23,154 nucleotides of DNA from a virus. Positions 7,497 to 15,568 of the stretch are shown here, one piece after another. Made by a program: the position numbers and the translations under genes. The stretch lies in the IMG/VR virus record IMGVR_UViG_3300045927_000062, positions 1-23,154 of that record. One strand, given 5' to 3'. Position 1 is the first letter of the stretch. Each line of letters begins with the position of its first letter. The notes beneath the pieces were generated by a model that was not told where the DNA came from, searched no databases, and saw only the letters and a program-made list of their open reading frames with translations.

Positions 7497-7886
7497 ATGG
7501 CGAACAATCGGATTGTCATCACGGGCATCGAGGACTTCAAACGCCTGCCTCGAGAGCTCCGCGACAGTGCGGCGCCGATCGTCCGCGCCGGCGCGGAGGA
7601 GGCTGTCGCACGCGTGCGGAGCGCCTATCCGCGGATCACGGGCCGACTCCAGGACGGCGTCCGGCTGCGACCGCGGTCGGCGTCCGATCCGGCGGAAGTC
7701 GTCTACACCGTGGAATCGACGGCGCCCTATGCCTTGATTTACGAATTCGGCGCCGCCAGCGGGAAGGGGCAGCGGGCGCGGCCCACGTTCCTCCCGATTA
7801 CGGGGCGCAGCCGCCGCGAGACGACGGACGACGTGATCGACCTGGTCGAACAGGCGGGGTTGACGGTACGCGGGAACGCGGACTAA
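7497..7886 (+). CDS. HK97 gp10-like tail completion protein
   Basis: The 129-residue protein has the gp10 pattern: GIEDFKRLPREL at the start, an amphipathic helix with AGAEEAVARVRSAYPRITGRLQDGVRLR, then VVYTVESTAPYALIYEFGA and RARPTFLPITGRSRRE near the end. The motif around YALIYEFG and the RPTFLP motif are family hallmarks. These proteins act at the head-tail junction or in completing the tail. The stop overlaps the start of the following gene by one base (TAATGG). Confidence 0.87.
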   Translation: MANNRIVITGIEDFKRLPRELRDSAAPIVRAGAEEAVARVRSAYPRITGRLQDGVRLRPRSASDPAEVVYTVESTAPYALIYEFGAASGKGQRARPTFLPITGRSRRETTDDVIDLVEQAGLTVRGNAD

Positions 7887-8323
7887 TGGCGGCCGACCTG
7901 AGCGCGATCGATAACCGGCTGCTCGAGGTGCTGGGATCCGATCCAACGCTCGCGGCGCTCCTGCCGGACGGGGCGTGGTTCGATCCGGCGCCGGCGGGGT
8001 TGTCGGCGTTCCTGGTCCTGAACCGGCCGCCCGAAATGGAACGGGCCAATGCGCTCGGGGACGCGGACGGCTGGGAACGGGTGCAGTACACGGTGAAGTC
8101 GGTGATCGAGAGCTCGAGCCGGGGTCCGTCGAATGACGCGGCGCATCGGATCCACGAACTCCTCCATCGGGGGTTACGGGAGACCGAGGCCGGCGGCTAC
8201 CGCGTCATGCACCTCGAGCGCCTGTTTGCCATTACGTACGGCGAACGCGATCCGACCAACACGGCGATTGTCTATCAACATAACGGCGGGCAGTATCAGG
8301 TGATGCTCTGCCCGGCCGAGTAG
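7886..8323 (+). CDS. Tail terminator-like protein
   Basis: This 145-residue protein lies where siphophages encode the tail terminator (DUF3168-like): after gp10 and before the tail tube. It has an N-terminal helix (IDNRLLEVLGSDPTLAALLPDG), alternating strands (SAFLVLNRPPEMER, GWERVQYTVKSVIESS), a helix NDAAHRIHELLHRGL and a C-terminal strand pair. That order fits the alpha/beta terminator fold that caps the tail tube and joins it to the head. Sequence alone gives only moderate certainty because this family is highly divergent. Confidence 0.65.
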   Translation: MAADLSAIDNRLLEVLGSDPTLAALLPDGAWFDPAPAGLSAFLVLNRPPEMERANALGDADGWERVQYTVKSVIESSSRGPSNDAAHRIHELLHRGLRETEAGGYRVMHLERLFAITYGERDPTNTAIVYQHNGGQYQVMLCPAE

Positions 8324-8360
8324 GACGGTCTCAGATGATGCTCGAGGGAAGGGGTGACGC

Positions 8361-8783
8361 ATGGCGGTTTTGAGGCGGCATGGATCAACGGGCCAGGTTC
8401 TGATGGATCCGACGGGCGTGATCCCTGGAACGCTGGTTGCGGTTGTGTCCTTGAACAAGTGGAGCGCCGATTTCGCAAAAGACATGGTGGACGTGACGGC
8501 ATTTGGCGATACCGGCCATGTGTTCGTCCCTGGTCTGCCGAATGTCAAGGGCACGCTGGGCGGCTGGTGGGAAGCGCTCGCGAGTCGCGTGCTGTTCGAT
8601 GCGGCGTTCGGGACGACGCCAGTGACGTTGAAGCTGGTTCCGTCCACGTTGGATGCCACGACGTTTTTCACGGGGCTCGCCTACCTCGATGCGTCCGTGG
8701 AAACGGCGGCGGATGGCGCGGTCTCGGTGACGGGCAATTGGGCGGCAGCTGGCCCCTGGACGTTGGAACCGCCTGGAACATAG
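8361..8783 (+). CDS. Major tail (tube) protein
   Basis: The 140-residue protein is predicted mostly beta. The segment LNKWSADFAKDMVDVTAFGDTG followed by VPGLPNVKGTLGGWW is the conserved pattern of siphophage tube proteins, and a late VSVTGNWAAAGPW strand matches the end of the fold. A strong ribosome site (GGGAAGGGG) precedes ATG 8361, in keeping with a high-copy structural protein. A 37-base gap separates it from the terminator-like gene. It stacks as hexameric rings to form the tail tube; the following genes (chaperones, tape measure) support this. Confidence 0.82.
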   Translation: MAVLRRHGSTGQVLMDPTGVIPGTLVAVVSLNKWSADFAKDMVDVTAFGDTGHVFVPGLPNVKGTLGGWWEALASRVLFDAAFGTTPVTLKLVPSTLDATTFFTGLAYLDASVETAADGAVSVTGNWAAAGPWTLEPPGT

Positions 8784-8786
8784 GCC

Positions 8787-9116
8787 ATGCCGATCGGCGG
8801 CGCGGTCGCGTTCATCCGCTGGCATTTCTATCAGGCGGCGGAGCTCAGGAACTACGCGATCGTGCCGGTCGACGGCGCCGGCGGGGTTGGGCGCGGGCTC
8901 GAGCTCACGGCGACCGTGGTCAGTCGGGATGCGTTCAAACTCAGTCAACGACCGCTGATCCTCGAAGTGCCGTGGGTCGTGCGGAAAGTGGGGCAGCCGG
9001 TGAATAGTGGCACGTGGCGTTGGCCGATCGTCACGCTGAAGATTCACGAAAACGGTCGGCTGAAGGCGATGCTCGGGCCGCCGGATGAACGGCCAGACTT
9101 AGTGATTGGTGACTAG
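8787..9116 (+). CDS. Unknown tail-region protein
   Basis: I do not recognise this 109-residue protein. It is predicted mainly beta (AVAFIRWHFYQAAELRNYAIVPV, LELTATVVSRDAFKL, WRWPIVTLKIHENGRLKAMLG) with no signal peptide or membrane segment. It starts three bases after the tube gene and its stop TAG directly abuts the GTG start of the chaperone gene, so it belongs to the tail operon. Position suggests a minor tail or tube-decoration role. The C-terminal DERPDLVIGD is acidic. Confidence 0.7.
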   Translation: MPIGGAVAFIRWHFYQAAELRNYAIVPVDGAGGVGRGLELTATVVSRDAFKLSQRPLILEVPWVVRKVGQPVNSGTWRWPIVTLKIHENGRLKAMLGPPDERPDLVIGD

Positions 9117-9491
9117 GTGTCTCGATTCCTGAAGCCGGAGCTCGTCCGGCTCGATATCAGCGGCGGCGATTGGATTCTGATCAAGAAACGCCTGAGCGCC
9201 GGCGAGAAGCGCAATATTTTCGTCCGCATGGTGCGGTCGATGAAAGCGGGCGAAAAGGTCGAGCTCGATCCGGCGGCCGCGCAGATCGCCCAGGTCGCGG
9301 AGTACCTGGTGGATTGGTCGCTCGCGGACGGGGACGGCCAGGTCGTCAACATCCGGGGCGTGGACGCGGCCACGATCAAGTCGGTGCTCGATAACCTCGA
9401 CGCGGACACGTACAGCGAAATCGAAAAAGCCGTGGAAGCGCATATCGAGGCGATGGAGCAAGAAAAAAAAATCCCGGCTACCGGGAGCTGA
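9117..9491 (+). CDS. Tail assembly chaperone, short form (gpG-like)
   Basis: The 124-residue zero-frame product starts at GTG 9117, immediately after the preceding stop. It has a beta-rich start (LVRLDISGGDWILIKKRLSAGEKRN) and a helical C-terminal half (AATIKSVLDNLDADTYSEIEKAVEAHIEAMEQEKK). Position directly before the tape measure, and the A9 slippery tract at its 3' end, identify it as the lambda gpG equivalent. Such chaperones coat the tape measure until the tube polymerises and are not in the virion. The normal terminator is TGA 9489-9491, 18 bases after the tract. Confidence 0.83.
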   Translation: MSRFLKPELVRLDISGGDWILIKKRLSAGEKRNIFVRMVRSMKAGEKVELDPAAAQIAQVAEYLVDWSLADGDGQVVNIRGVDAATIKSVLDNLDADTYSEIEKAVEAHIEAMEQEKKIPATGS

Positions 9492-9616
9492 TCGCGAGCG
9501 ATCTGCGGATTTGCAAGATCATGGGCTGGACCTACGCGGACGTGCTGAACCTTCCGGCGGATGTGTACGATGTGCTGCTCGAGGAATTAAAGAAACCAGC
9601 GGACGAGGCCTCATAA
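9117..9616 (+). CDS. Tail assembly chaperone, frameshifted long form (gpGT-like)
   Basis: A -1 shift on A_AAA_AAA at 9464-9470 moves ribosomes from frame 0 into a frame open to TAA 9614-9616. The product has 166 residues: 118 from the short form, then 48 more reading NPGYRELIASDLRICKIMGW, ending ELKKPADEAS. The extension looks like a real T domain (helical, with a WTYADVLNLP loop), while the +1 alternative gives low-quality sequence. The long form ends one base before the tape-measure ATG, exactly where the G-T extension ends in other siphophages. The ratio of short to long form is normally set by slip efficiency. There is no independent start with a ribosome site for the T part. Confidence 0.82.
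9463..9486 (+). promoter_or_regulatory. Programmed -1 ribosomal frameshift site
   Basis: Nine consecutive A residues (9463-9471) contain A_AAA_AAA in the correct codon register (GAA AAA AAA ATC). A 6-bp hairpin TCCCGG-CTA-CCGGGA (9472-9486) follows only one base after the heptamer. That is closer than the usual 5-9-base spacer, so it may act differently or partly melt. The tandem AAA Lys codons alone are known to be slippery. Confidence 0.82.
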
Positions 9617-9617
9617 C

Positions 9618-12206
9618 ATGGCCTTGACGGCCTCCTTCGTCGCGGATTTTAGTGCGCTAACCGCGGCGTTCAATAAAGCCACGACACAAGCGGAAACATT
9701 CCAAAAGAGCGCGGACGCGGCCGGGGTCGCGCTCAACACCATGGTCGACGCCCTCTCGAGCGGGCCGGCGATCGAGAACGCGGCAGATCTCGCGACCGCG
9801 GTGGAATCCATCGAGCCCGCGGCCGCCGGCGCCAGCGACAGTATCGAGAAGGTGTCGAAGGCGGCCGATGATGCCGGGAATAGTTTCCAATTGTCGGCAG
9901 GGTCGATCGCGGCGTTCGCGGCCGGATTCGTGACCCTCAATGAAGCATGGAAACTCGTCAAGACTGGGTTCGGCGTCGTGAAAGATTTCCTGGTCGAGAG
10001 CGTCGAGCTCGCGGCGAAGTCGTCAGGCGTCTACAGCGCGAAGATCGCAGAGCTCACCACCAACTGGCAGAACCTACAGGTGTCGATCGGGCAGGCGGTG
10101 ACACAGAATCAAACCGTCATAGCGCTGTTCGATGAGGTCTCGACCGCGATTAAGGGGATGCAGGAAGGATTCAGCGGGAATAGAGACACGATGAACCTCG
10201 TCTCCGATACCGTCATTCTCCTCGTGCAGTCGTTCTCGCTTCTGATGAACGTGATCGCGCAGCTCGCCTATCCCATCCGGCAGACGATTAAGGAATTCAA
10301 GTTCTTTCCGGATGCTGCGGCGAAGGCGGTCCATGCCGTTCTGCTGATGGAACAAGCGCTCGTGAAGGTCGGAATCGGATCGGCCGAAGGCGTGCGAAAC
10401 CTACAAGCGGCCGAAGCGACCTTACGCGGCTATAGCGCCAGCATGCAAACCGGCGTCGAGGCCACCGATAAGTTTATCGAGGTCTCGAGCACGGTTGCGA
10501 CGAAGGCATCAGAGCTCGCAGAGCGGCTCAAAGAGACCCGCGGCCAGGTCGTGGCGCAAGCGGCCGCGGTCGAGGATTCCACCGCCGCCGAGAAGGAAGC
10601 GCTCGGGGCGCTCAATAAGAAAGTCGAAGCGGAGCTCCGATCGGCGCGGGCCACGATCGCGAGCGCCGGAGCGACCAAAACGGTCACGATCGCGACCGAA
10701 GATTATGCGGTCGCGATGCGTCTGCTCGAGGGCTCGACATCCGGCGCGGTCTCTGGCATCGAGAAACTTCCCCCGGCGCTCGATGATACGGTGTCGGCGC
10801 TCGAACAATCTCGCGGGGCGGCCGGCGGGCTGGCGGTCGAGTATCGCAAGGTGGCGAGCGCTGCGGAAGAACTGCCGCCGGCGCTCGAGACCGCGGCCGC
10901 CAGTACGCGAAGTTTCGGCAGCACGATGACCGAGTATTTCGGCGGCGAATTCGGCCGCACGGTCGTCGGGGCGCTTCAAGGTGGGGGATCGGTCATTCAG
11001 TCCGCTATGGCGGGCCTGGGAAATGCGATCGTCGGGAAAGATTCGGCGCTCGCGGGGACGATTTCGAAGGGTGTCTCTAGCGTGTTCGGCTCGAGCGGGA
11101 TGATGGGCCAGATCGGGTCGATGATTGGCTCATTCGTTCCGGCAATCGGGCCGATGCTGGCGCCGGCGATCGAAGGGGTCACCAAGCTCTTTAGCTCTCT
11201 ATTCGGGGGCGGCGAAGAAGCACAGAAAGTCTCGCCGCTGCGGGATGAGTTCTTCGCGCTCGCCGGCGGGATCGAGACCTTAAATCCGAAGGTCGAGAAA
11301 CTGACGGGAAATTTCGCGCTGGTCGAGGGCGTTCTTCGGGCTGAAACGGTCGAGGAATATAACGCGGCGATCGGCGAGCTCAACGGGCTGTTCGCCATGG
11401 AATCGGCCGCGATCGAGGAAGTCACCGCCACGGCGCAGAAGTACGGGATCACGATCGAGGAGCTGGGTCCGGCCATGCGCCGGCAGGAGCTCGACAAACA
11501 GGCGCAACAGCTCTACCGCGATTGGGAGATGCTGAACGCGGCCGGCATTAAGACGTCCGTCATTACGAAAAAAATGGCGGACGAGGTCAACAAGTACGTC
11601 AAGCAGGCGACGAAGATGGGCGGCGAAGTGCCGGCCGCCATGCGTCCCATGCTCGAGCGCATGGCCGAAATGGGCGTGCTGACGGACAAGAGCGGCAAGA
11701 AAGTCACCGACCTGGAAAAGAGCGGGATCAAGTTTGCGATGAGCATGAGCGACGGGTTCAATGCGCTCATTTCGGAAGTGCAGCAACTCTCGAATGTCCT
11801 GGCAAAGTCGCTCGGGGTCGAGCTCGAGCGGACCGCCGATCGCGTGGAAGCGATCCCGGATGAAGTGAATGTCCAAGTGAAGTATGACGATCCGGGGCCG
11901 CCACGGCATAGCGGGACATCCGTCCCCGGCTACCAGGGCGGCACGGGCGGGAAGTTTGTCGACTTCGGCGCCGGCTCGCTCGTGATGCTCCATGGCAGGG
12001 AAGCGGTCGTCCCGGAGTCGACGGTGCGGCCGGCCGGCCTGTCGCCGACAGCCGCGGTCGCGGGCTCGAGCGCGGGCGTGACGATCATCATCAACGCGAA
12101 CGGGAGTTTTTTTGATACGCCGGGAGACTTGCAGCGCCTGGCGGCGAAGGTCAACGAAGCGCTCACGGCGAAGTACGGGCAGACGAACCGGCTGCGGGCG
12201 GCGTGA
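9618..12206 (+). CDS. Tape measure protein
   Basis: At 862 residues this is the longest gene, as expected for the tail-length ruler. The N-terminal half is Ala-rich helix/coiled coil (FSALTAAFNKATTQAETFQKS onward), with a hydrophobic segment near residues 92-112 (SIAAFAAGFVTLNEAWKLVKTGF). A Gly/Phe-rich hydrophobic stretch lies at about 490-530 (GQIGSMIGSFVPAIGPMLAP, then LFSSLFGGGEE). The C-terminus has FVDFGAGSLVMLHGREAVVP, a signature shared with many siphophage tape measures. Using about 0.15 nm per residue, the tail would be near 130 nm. ATG 9618 follows GAGG and the end of the frameshifted chaperone. No peptidase or lytic domain is obvious. Confidence 0.92.
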   Translation: MALTASFVADFSALTAAFNKATTQAETFQKSADAAGVALNTMVDALSSGPAIENAADLATAVESIEPAAAGASDSIEKVSKAADDAGNSFQLSAGSIAAFAAGFVTLNEAWKLVKTGFGVVKDFLVESVELAAKSSGVYSAKIAELTTNWQNLQVSIGQAVTQNQTVIALFDEVSTAIKGMQEGFSGNRDTMNLVSDTVILLVQSFSLLMNVIAQLAYPIRQTIKEFKFFPDAAAKAVHAVLLMEQALVKVGIGSAEGVRNLQAAEATLRGYSASMQTGVEATDKFIEVSSTVATKASELAERLKETRGQVVAQAAAVEDSTAAEKEALGALNKKVEAELRSARATIASAGATKTVTIATEDYAVAMRLLEGSTSGAVSGIEKLPPALDDTVSALEQSRGAAGGLAVEYRKVASAAEELPPALETAAASTRSFGSTMTEYFGGEFGRTVVGALQGGGSVIQSAMAGLGNAIVGKDSALAGTISKGVSSVFGSSGMMGQIGSMIGSFVPAIGPMLAPAIEGVTKLFSSLFGGGEEAQKVSPLRDEFFALAGGIETLNPKVEKLTGNFALVEGVLRAETVEEYNAAIGELNGLFAMESAAIEEVTATAQKYGITIEELGPAMRRQELDKQAQQLYRDWEMLNAAGIKTSVITKKMADEVNKYVKQATKMGGEVPAAMRPMLERMAEMGVLTDKSGKKVTDLEKSGIKFAMSMSDGFNALISEVQQLSNVLAKSLGVELERTADRVEAIPDEVNVQVKYDDPGPPRHSGTSVPGYQGGTGGKFVDFGAGSLVMLHGREAVVPESTVRPAGLSPTAAVAGSSAGVTIIINANGSFFDTPGDLQRLAAKVNEALTAKYGQTNRLRAA

Positions 12207-12212
12207 TGTGGA

Positions 12213-13895
12213 ATGGCTCTGAGCGGCAGCGACAAAGCGTACCTCTATGCGCGGGCCGGGCTGGCGCGATCGGGCGCGACCCGATCGGGCTATGTGCCGC
12301 CGCTGCTCGGGGTCGAGTGGATCCGACGCGATAGCGCCGGCGCGATCACCTCGATTGTCGATATCACCGGGCTCGTCCTGCTCGGGTCGCTCCATGTGAC
12401 GCAAGCGCTGAACGACGAGCCGGATACCTGTAGTTTTGAAATCGGGCCGCAGGATCCGCCGGCCGATCTGCCGCGCGTCGGGCAGGAAATCCGGGTGACC
12501 TGGGCGCCGGGCACCGCGCCGCTGTTTCACGGCTATGTGCTCGTGACACAGGAGGACTGGCGACTCGGCAATCTCCAGGCGCCCTGGCTCTCGGTCCAGT
12601 GCCAGGATGCCATGTGGCGATTCGATGCGCGGATCGTCGTCTATAAGTTTCCTCAACAGTCTGTGTCCCAGTCGATCGCGGATCTGGTGCGGCTGTTCTG
12701 TAACCTCGATCCGGAAAGCGCCGGCGCCCTAGATTTCTCAACGGCATTTGTTCAGCCGGGTATGCCGATCATTCCGGCGGTCGAAGTCATGAACGAACGG
12801 CCGTCGACCGTGCTGCGAACGCTGACGGCCGCGGTCGGCGGCGGATTCTACATCGAAGGCTTAAACGTCCATGCGTGGGCGGGCTCGGTGAGTGAACCTG
12901 GGCAGGCCGATCCGGTTCCGCTGACCGTGGGGCTCAAGAGTCTCAAATCATTCCGGCTGACGACGGATGCCACACAAGTACGGCGCCGCGTGCTGGTCGA
13001 GGGGCGGCGGACGTCTACGCTGATTGGCTGGCCGGAGTCGATCGCGTCGCATACAAACATGATGGGGATTCCGCTCTCCGATGCGTCGATGTTCGACCTC
13101 ACGCTGCCATCAAACTCGCCGCAACTGACGCGGACGGGCGCGGCGTGGTTGCGGATGACGTATCCGAACACGGCCGGGAGTGCGGCGCCGAACGCCTTAC
13201 AAACGAAGGTCGCGGTCGCGTATGCGCCAACACAGCAGGAACTGCATGTGGAAGCGGTTCCGGTCGCGCCTGCGCCGTCTGGCTGGATTCGGGTTGGCGG
13301 ACAGATCGGGCGCTATAACGCGATCACGGGCAATCCGCTCACGGGTGTCTTTCAGTTGCACATTATCGAGGAATCGTTCTTACCCTACGGCCATTTTACG
13401 TCGCCGATGAAGATCGGCGAGACGGTGGAATGGGTCGATGGCGTCATGGGGATGCTTCAGGCGAAATACGGGCCGTGGGATTCGAACCTGACCTGGGCGG
13501 AGACGGCGTTCGCGCAAGTGGTCGGCGCGCCCGTGGTGACATTGGGGACGGCGCAAATGGCGCTCGACGGCTGGCCACCGCTCGAGGGATTTGTCCAGGA
13601 TGGACGCTACAGCTATGCCGGCGCCCAGGCGCGGGCCGCGGCCGATTTGGACGCGTTCAAGGACCCACTCAAATCCGTGGAATGGGTGACGGAGGACGTC
13701 ACCGCGCTGCCGGGGCGCTCGCAGGTAATTGCGCTCGAGAGTGCCACGATCGATCCGCCCATCAATTTAACGGTCACGATCCTGTCGGTGGATCTGTCCT
13801 TTCCGCTCCGCACCTTGGCGCCGCGGCGCGCCTGTGCGGGCGGGATCCTCAAGCCGAGTACGTTCCTCGATCTCGTGGTCACCACGCAGAATTAG
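12213..13895 (+). CDS. Tail hub/tip (baseplate-like) protein
   Basis: This 560-residue protein directly follows the tape measure. Strand-rich segments (SLHVTQALNDEPDTCSFEIG, VGQEIRVTW, APLFHGYVLVTQEDW, PWLSVQCQDAMWRFD) resemble the first domain of tail hub proteins such as gp27-like and distal/tail-associated proteins. A following domain contains SVSQSIADLVRLFCN and a beta-rich remainder. It is the only large protein between tape measure and fibre, so it probably combines distal-tail and hub roles in one chain. The start ATG 12213 has a weak ribosome site (GTGGA). No enzyme motif is evident. Confidence 0.72.
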   Translation: MALSGSDKAYLYARAGLARSGATRSGYVPPLLGVEWIRRDSAGAITSIVDITGLVLLGSLHVTQALNDEPDTCSFEIGPQDPPADLPRVGQEIRVTWAPGTAPLFHGYVLVTQEDWRLGNLQAPWLSVQCQDAMWRFDARIVVYKFPQQSVSQSIADLVRLFCNLDPESAGALDFSTAFVQPGMPIIPAVEVMNERPSTVLRTLTAAVGGGFYIEGLNVHAWAGSVSEPGQADPVPLTVGLKSLKSFRLTTDATQVRRRVLVEGRRTSTLIGWPESIASHTNMMGIPLSDASMFDLTLPSNSPQLTRTGAAWLRMTYPNTAGSAAPNALQTKVAVAYAPTQQELHVEAVPVAPAPSGWIRVGGQIGRYNAITGNPLTGVFQLHIIEESFLPYGHFTSPMKIGETVEWVDGVMGMLQAKYGPWDSNLTWAETAFAQVVGAPVVTLGTAQMALDGWPPLEGFVQDGRYSYAGAQARAAADLDAFKDPLKSVEWVTEDVTALPGRSQVIALESATIDPPINLTVTILSVDLSFPLRTLAPRRACAGGILKPSTFLDLVVTTQN

Positions 13896-13906
13896 ACGGA
13901 GCCCGT

Positions 13907-14533
13907 ATGCCGATTACACGGACGCCGATGATTGACGATGATGGGTCGGGTACGACTGGCACCATCATCAATAACGCCTGGAAGCAGGAGCTGTACAACC
14001 AGATTGATGCGCTGGCCGGCGGCGGGGATTTTACGGCGGAGGATCTCACCGTGACGGGCGCGCTGGCGGTCGCGGGCGCGTCGACGCTCGGCGCCGTGAC
14101 CGCGCCGAGCTATCACGAGGCGGGCCGGGCGGTCGCGCTCGGGCATATCGTGGCGGTGCCGTATGCGGCCGGCAATTTCACGGCGAGCACGGGCGCCTGG
14201 ACGGTCGAAGCGGCGGATCAGATCGTGTATCGGTATGCGCGGGTCGGCAAGCTCGTCTTCGTGACGTTCAACCTGATGAATACGAGCGTGAGCGTGGCGA
14301 CCACATACTTGCAGATCTTGTTACCGATTGCGGGGCCGCCGGCCGGCATCTCGAATGCGCGCGGGATGCTGGTCTATCGGGATGCCGGGGGGACCCAGGA
14401 GCAAGTCGGCGCGGTCCTGGCGCAAGCCGGCAACCAGAATTTGTTTCTGGAAAAACAAGGGCTCGTGCAGTGGGCGGTGGCGGCGAACAATACGAGTGTG
14501 ACTGGCTCGATCTGGTACGAATCGACGACGTGA
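13907..14533 (+). CDS. Tail fibre-like protein
   Basis: The 208-residue protein begins PITRTPMIDDDGSGTTGTI, an N-terminal pattern I associate with fibre-like proteins of related environmental phages (from memory). A short helix (NAWKQELYNQIDAL) and a repetitive stretch LTVTGALAVAGASTLGAVTAP form a stalk. A C-terminal beta domain follows (YRYARVGKLVFVTFNLMNTSVSV, YLQILLPIAGPP, GLVQWAVAANNTSVTGSIWY). The frame is open upstream, but ATG 13907 with GGAG upstream begins the conserved part, 11 bases after the hub stop. It is likely the receptor-binding tip component; trimeric assembly is inferred. Confidence 0.7.
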   Translation: MPITRTPMIDDDGSGTTGTIINNAWKQELYNQIDALAGGGDFTAEDLTVTGALAVAGASTLGAVTAPSYHEAGRAVALGHIVAVPYAAGNFTASTGAWTVEAADQIVYRYARVGKLVFVTFNLMNTSVSVATTYLQILLPIAGPPAGISNARGMLVYRDAGGTQEQVGAVLAQAGNQNLFLEKQGLVQWAVAANNTSVTGSIWYESTT

Positions 14534-14547
14534 GGGAGCGATCCGCG

Positions 14548-14811
14548 ATGCAGAAGCAATATGTGGCGAAGGCGACCAAAATCCTCGGCGAGCAATTCCT
14601 CACGAGCGCGTCGCCACCGGCAAAAGGCGTCTGCACCTGTAATCTCAGCATTCCCTATGAAGCGAGCGGACATCCCCCGCATGTGCATGCCGTCTCCGGT
14701 GTGGCGATGCTCCACGAGACCGACTGGATTCTTTATAACCGGCAGAACACCGACTGTGTCGGCGTCGCGAGCGATGCGGATTTTCAAGAGGACTACACCG
14801 GGCCAGGATAG
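14548..14811 (+). CDS. Unknown small protein with Cys/His cluster
   Basis: I do not recognise this 87-residue protein. ATG 14548 has GGGAG upstream; the frame is open further 5' but without a ribosome site. Notable is the C-x-C and His-rich stretch GVCTCNLSIPYEASGHPPHVHAV (positions about 28-50), which could bind metal, and a later NTDCVGV. There is no signal peptide or membrane helix. It lies between the fibre gene and the holin-like gene, so it may be a fibre accessory protein or a lysis-module protein. Confidence 0.6.
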   Translation: MQKQYVAKATKILGEQFLTSASPPAKGVCTCNLSIPYEASGHPPHVHAVSGVAMLHETDWILYNRQNTDCVGVASDADFQEDYTGPG

Positions 14812-14820
14812 CGAGGGCAC

Positions 14821-14994
14821 ATGATCAGTCTCATCATCGCGCTGGTGATCCTCGGCGTCGTGCTCTACCTCATCGAGACCATGATCCCGATGGCGCCGCC
14901 GATCAAGCTCGTCATCCGGCTCGTCGTCGTCTTCACGATGATCCTGCTGCTGCTGCGCTGGGCGAACCTCATCGCCGGCCCGCCGGTCTGGTGA
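14821..14994 (+). CDS. Two-helix holin-like membrane protein
   Basis: This 57-residue gene is short. The product is almost all hydrophobic: helix 1 MISLIIALVILGVVLYLIE, a short hinge TMIPMAPPIK, helix 2 LVIRLVVVFTMILLLLRWA and the tail NLIAGPPVW. The arrangement, including the (I/N)xxIPM hinge, matches the Thivi_2564-type small membrane proteins. It sits at the end of the late operon, where siphophages put holins. It could form or trigger the membrane lesion at lysis, but no endolysin partner is recognisable next to it, so the function is inferred. ATG 14821 follows GCGAGGGCAC; the TGA overlaps the next ATG. Confidence 0.72.
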   Translation: MISLIIALVILGVVLYLIETMIPMAPPIKLVIRLVVVFTMILLLLRWANLIAGPPVW

Positions 14995-15252
14995 TGACCG
15001 ACCGCGCCGAGGTCGAACGCCGCGCCCTGGCGCACCTACTCGAGCTCGTCGCCGAACGGGATCAGCTCGGGGCAGATTCCGCTCGACTCGGATGCGGACC
15101 TCTCCGAGCTCTACGCGTGGCTCTGCACCATCACGTCCAACCTCTCGAGGTCCACCGACACCACAGACACCGCAGCCGCAGCCCCTCCGGTCGGCGCTCC
15201 ACGACCGTCTGATGGAAGCCGAACCAGCACGCCAGGCGACGACGCAGACTGA
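14994..15252 (+). pseudogene. Frameshifted small late gene
   Basis: ATG 14994 overlaps the holin-like stop. Frame 0 reads MTDRAEVERRALAHLLELVA then ERDQLG and then becomes an Arg/His-rich shadow up to 15212. The +1 frame from about 15073 instead reads QIPLDSDADLSELYAWLCTI, continuing with a Ser/Thr/Ala/Pro tail to TGA 15250-15252. That looks like natural protein and joins well after GLN-LEU-GLY at the GGGG run 15069-15072. Removing one G gives a single protein of about 85 residues. It could be a mutation, an assembly error or a programmed +1 shift. No function is recognised. Confidence 0.45.
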
Positions 15253-15386
15253 CAGGGTAGGTCACAGGGCGCCATCATCGCCGATCGTTCGTCGTAAGGC
15301 ATCGTGGCGCGTCCTGGCACCCGTCTACGCCTCGACGGAACCGGACGTGTCGAGCGCGCGCGGCGCCTGATAGTCAATGCTGTTTA

Positions 15387-15405
15387 CGGGAACGTACCGG
15401 GAATG
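15387..15405 (+). repeat. 19-bp direct repeat, left copy (candidate integrase arm site)
   Basis: CGGGAACGTACCGGGAATG is repeated identically at 15615-15633. The two copies flank the tRNA core on opposite sides, about 150 and 80 bases from its centre. Identical repeats on both sides of an attP core fit arm-type integrase or accessory-protein sites. Confidence 0.7.
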
Positions 15406-15410
15406 AAAAG

Positions 15411-15440
15411 TGGTGAAACGTGGCGAAAGGTGGTGAAAGG
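15411..15440 (+). repeat. Three 10-bp tandem repeats in attP
   Basis: TGGTGAAACG, TGGCGAAAGG and TGGTGAAAGG follow one another without gaps, a one-helical-turn period. A related inverted segment (GGGCGAAAGT on the minus strand) lies near 15602-15611 on the other side of the core. These are candidate arm-type or excisionase sites. Confidence 0.65.
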
Positions 15441-15518
15441 TCACGAGGAGGCAGACTTCCATGTTTCGGAGCTCAAGGCCCTGAAGGCCCGGATTTATTG
15501 AATGTTTGGGGGTTTTGG

Positions 15519-15568
15519 TGGTGGACGGCAAGGGGCTCGAACCCTTGACCTCCGCGTTGCGAACGCGG
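15519..15568 (-). tRNA. Partial tRNA-Ala(CGC), 3' half (attP core)
   Basis: On the minus strand the sequence gives a complete anticodon arm (CCGCG-TTCGCAA-CGCGG, anticodon CGC), a 5-base variable loop, a T arm (AAGGG-TTCGAGC-CCCTT), the 3' acceptor strand GCCGTCC, discriminator A and CCA. U at position 70 would form the G3-U70 pair that marks alanine tRNAs. No matching 5' acceptor strand or D arm is present upstream, so it cannot fold as a full tRNA. This is what a phage carries to restore the 3' end of the host tRNA-Ala gene after integration. Confidence 0.88.

Noticed and set aside
15304-15501. 65-aa rightward frame in attP
   Set aside because: It overlaps the tandem repeats and arm-like site, lacks a ribosome site and has no recognisable pattern.
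15481-15520. Similarity of attP T/G-rich flank to the window's left end
   Set aside because: Both share ATTTATTG and GGGTTTT-like words, but alignment is gapped and short; likely compositional.
15519-15568. Complete functional tRNA gene
   Set aside because: The D arm and 5' acceptor strand are missing; the sequence upstream on the minus strand shows no GGGCGGC-type partner.
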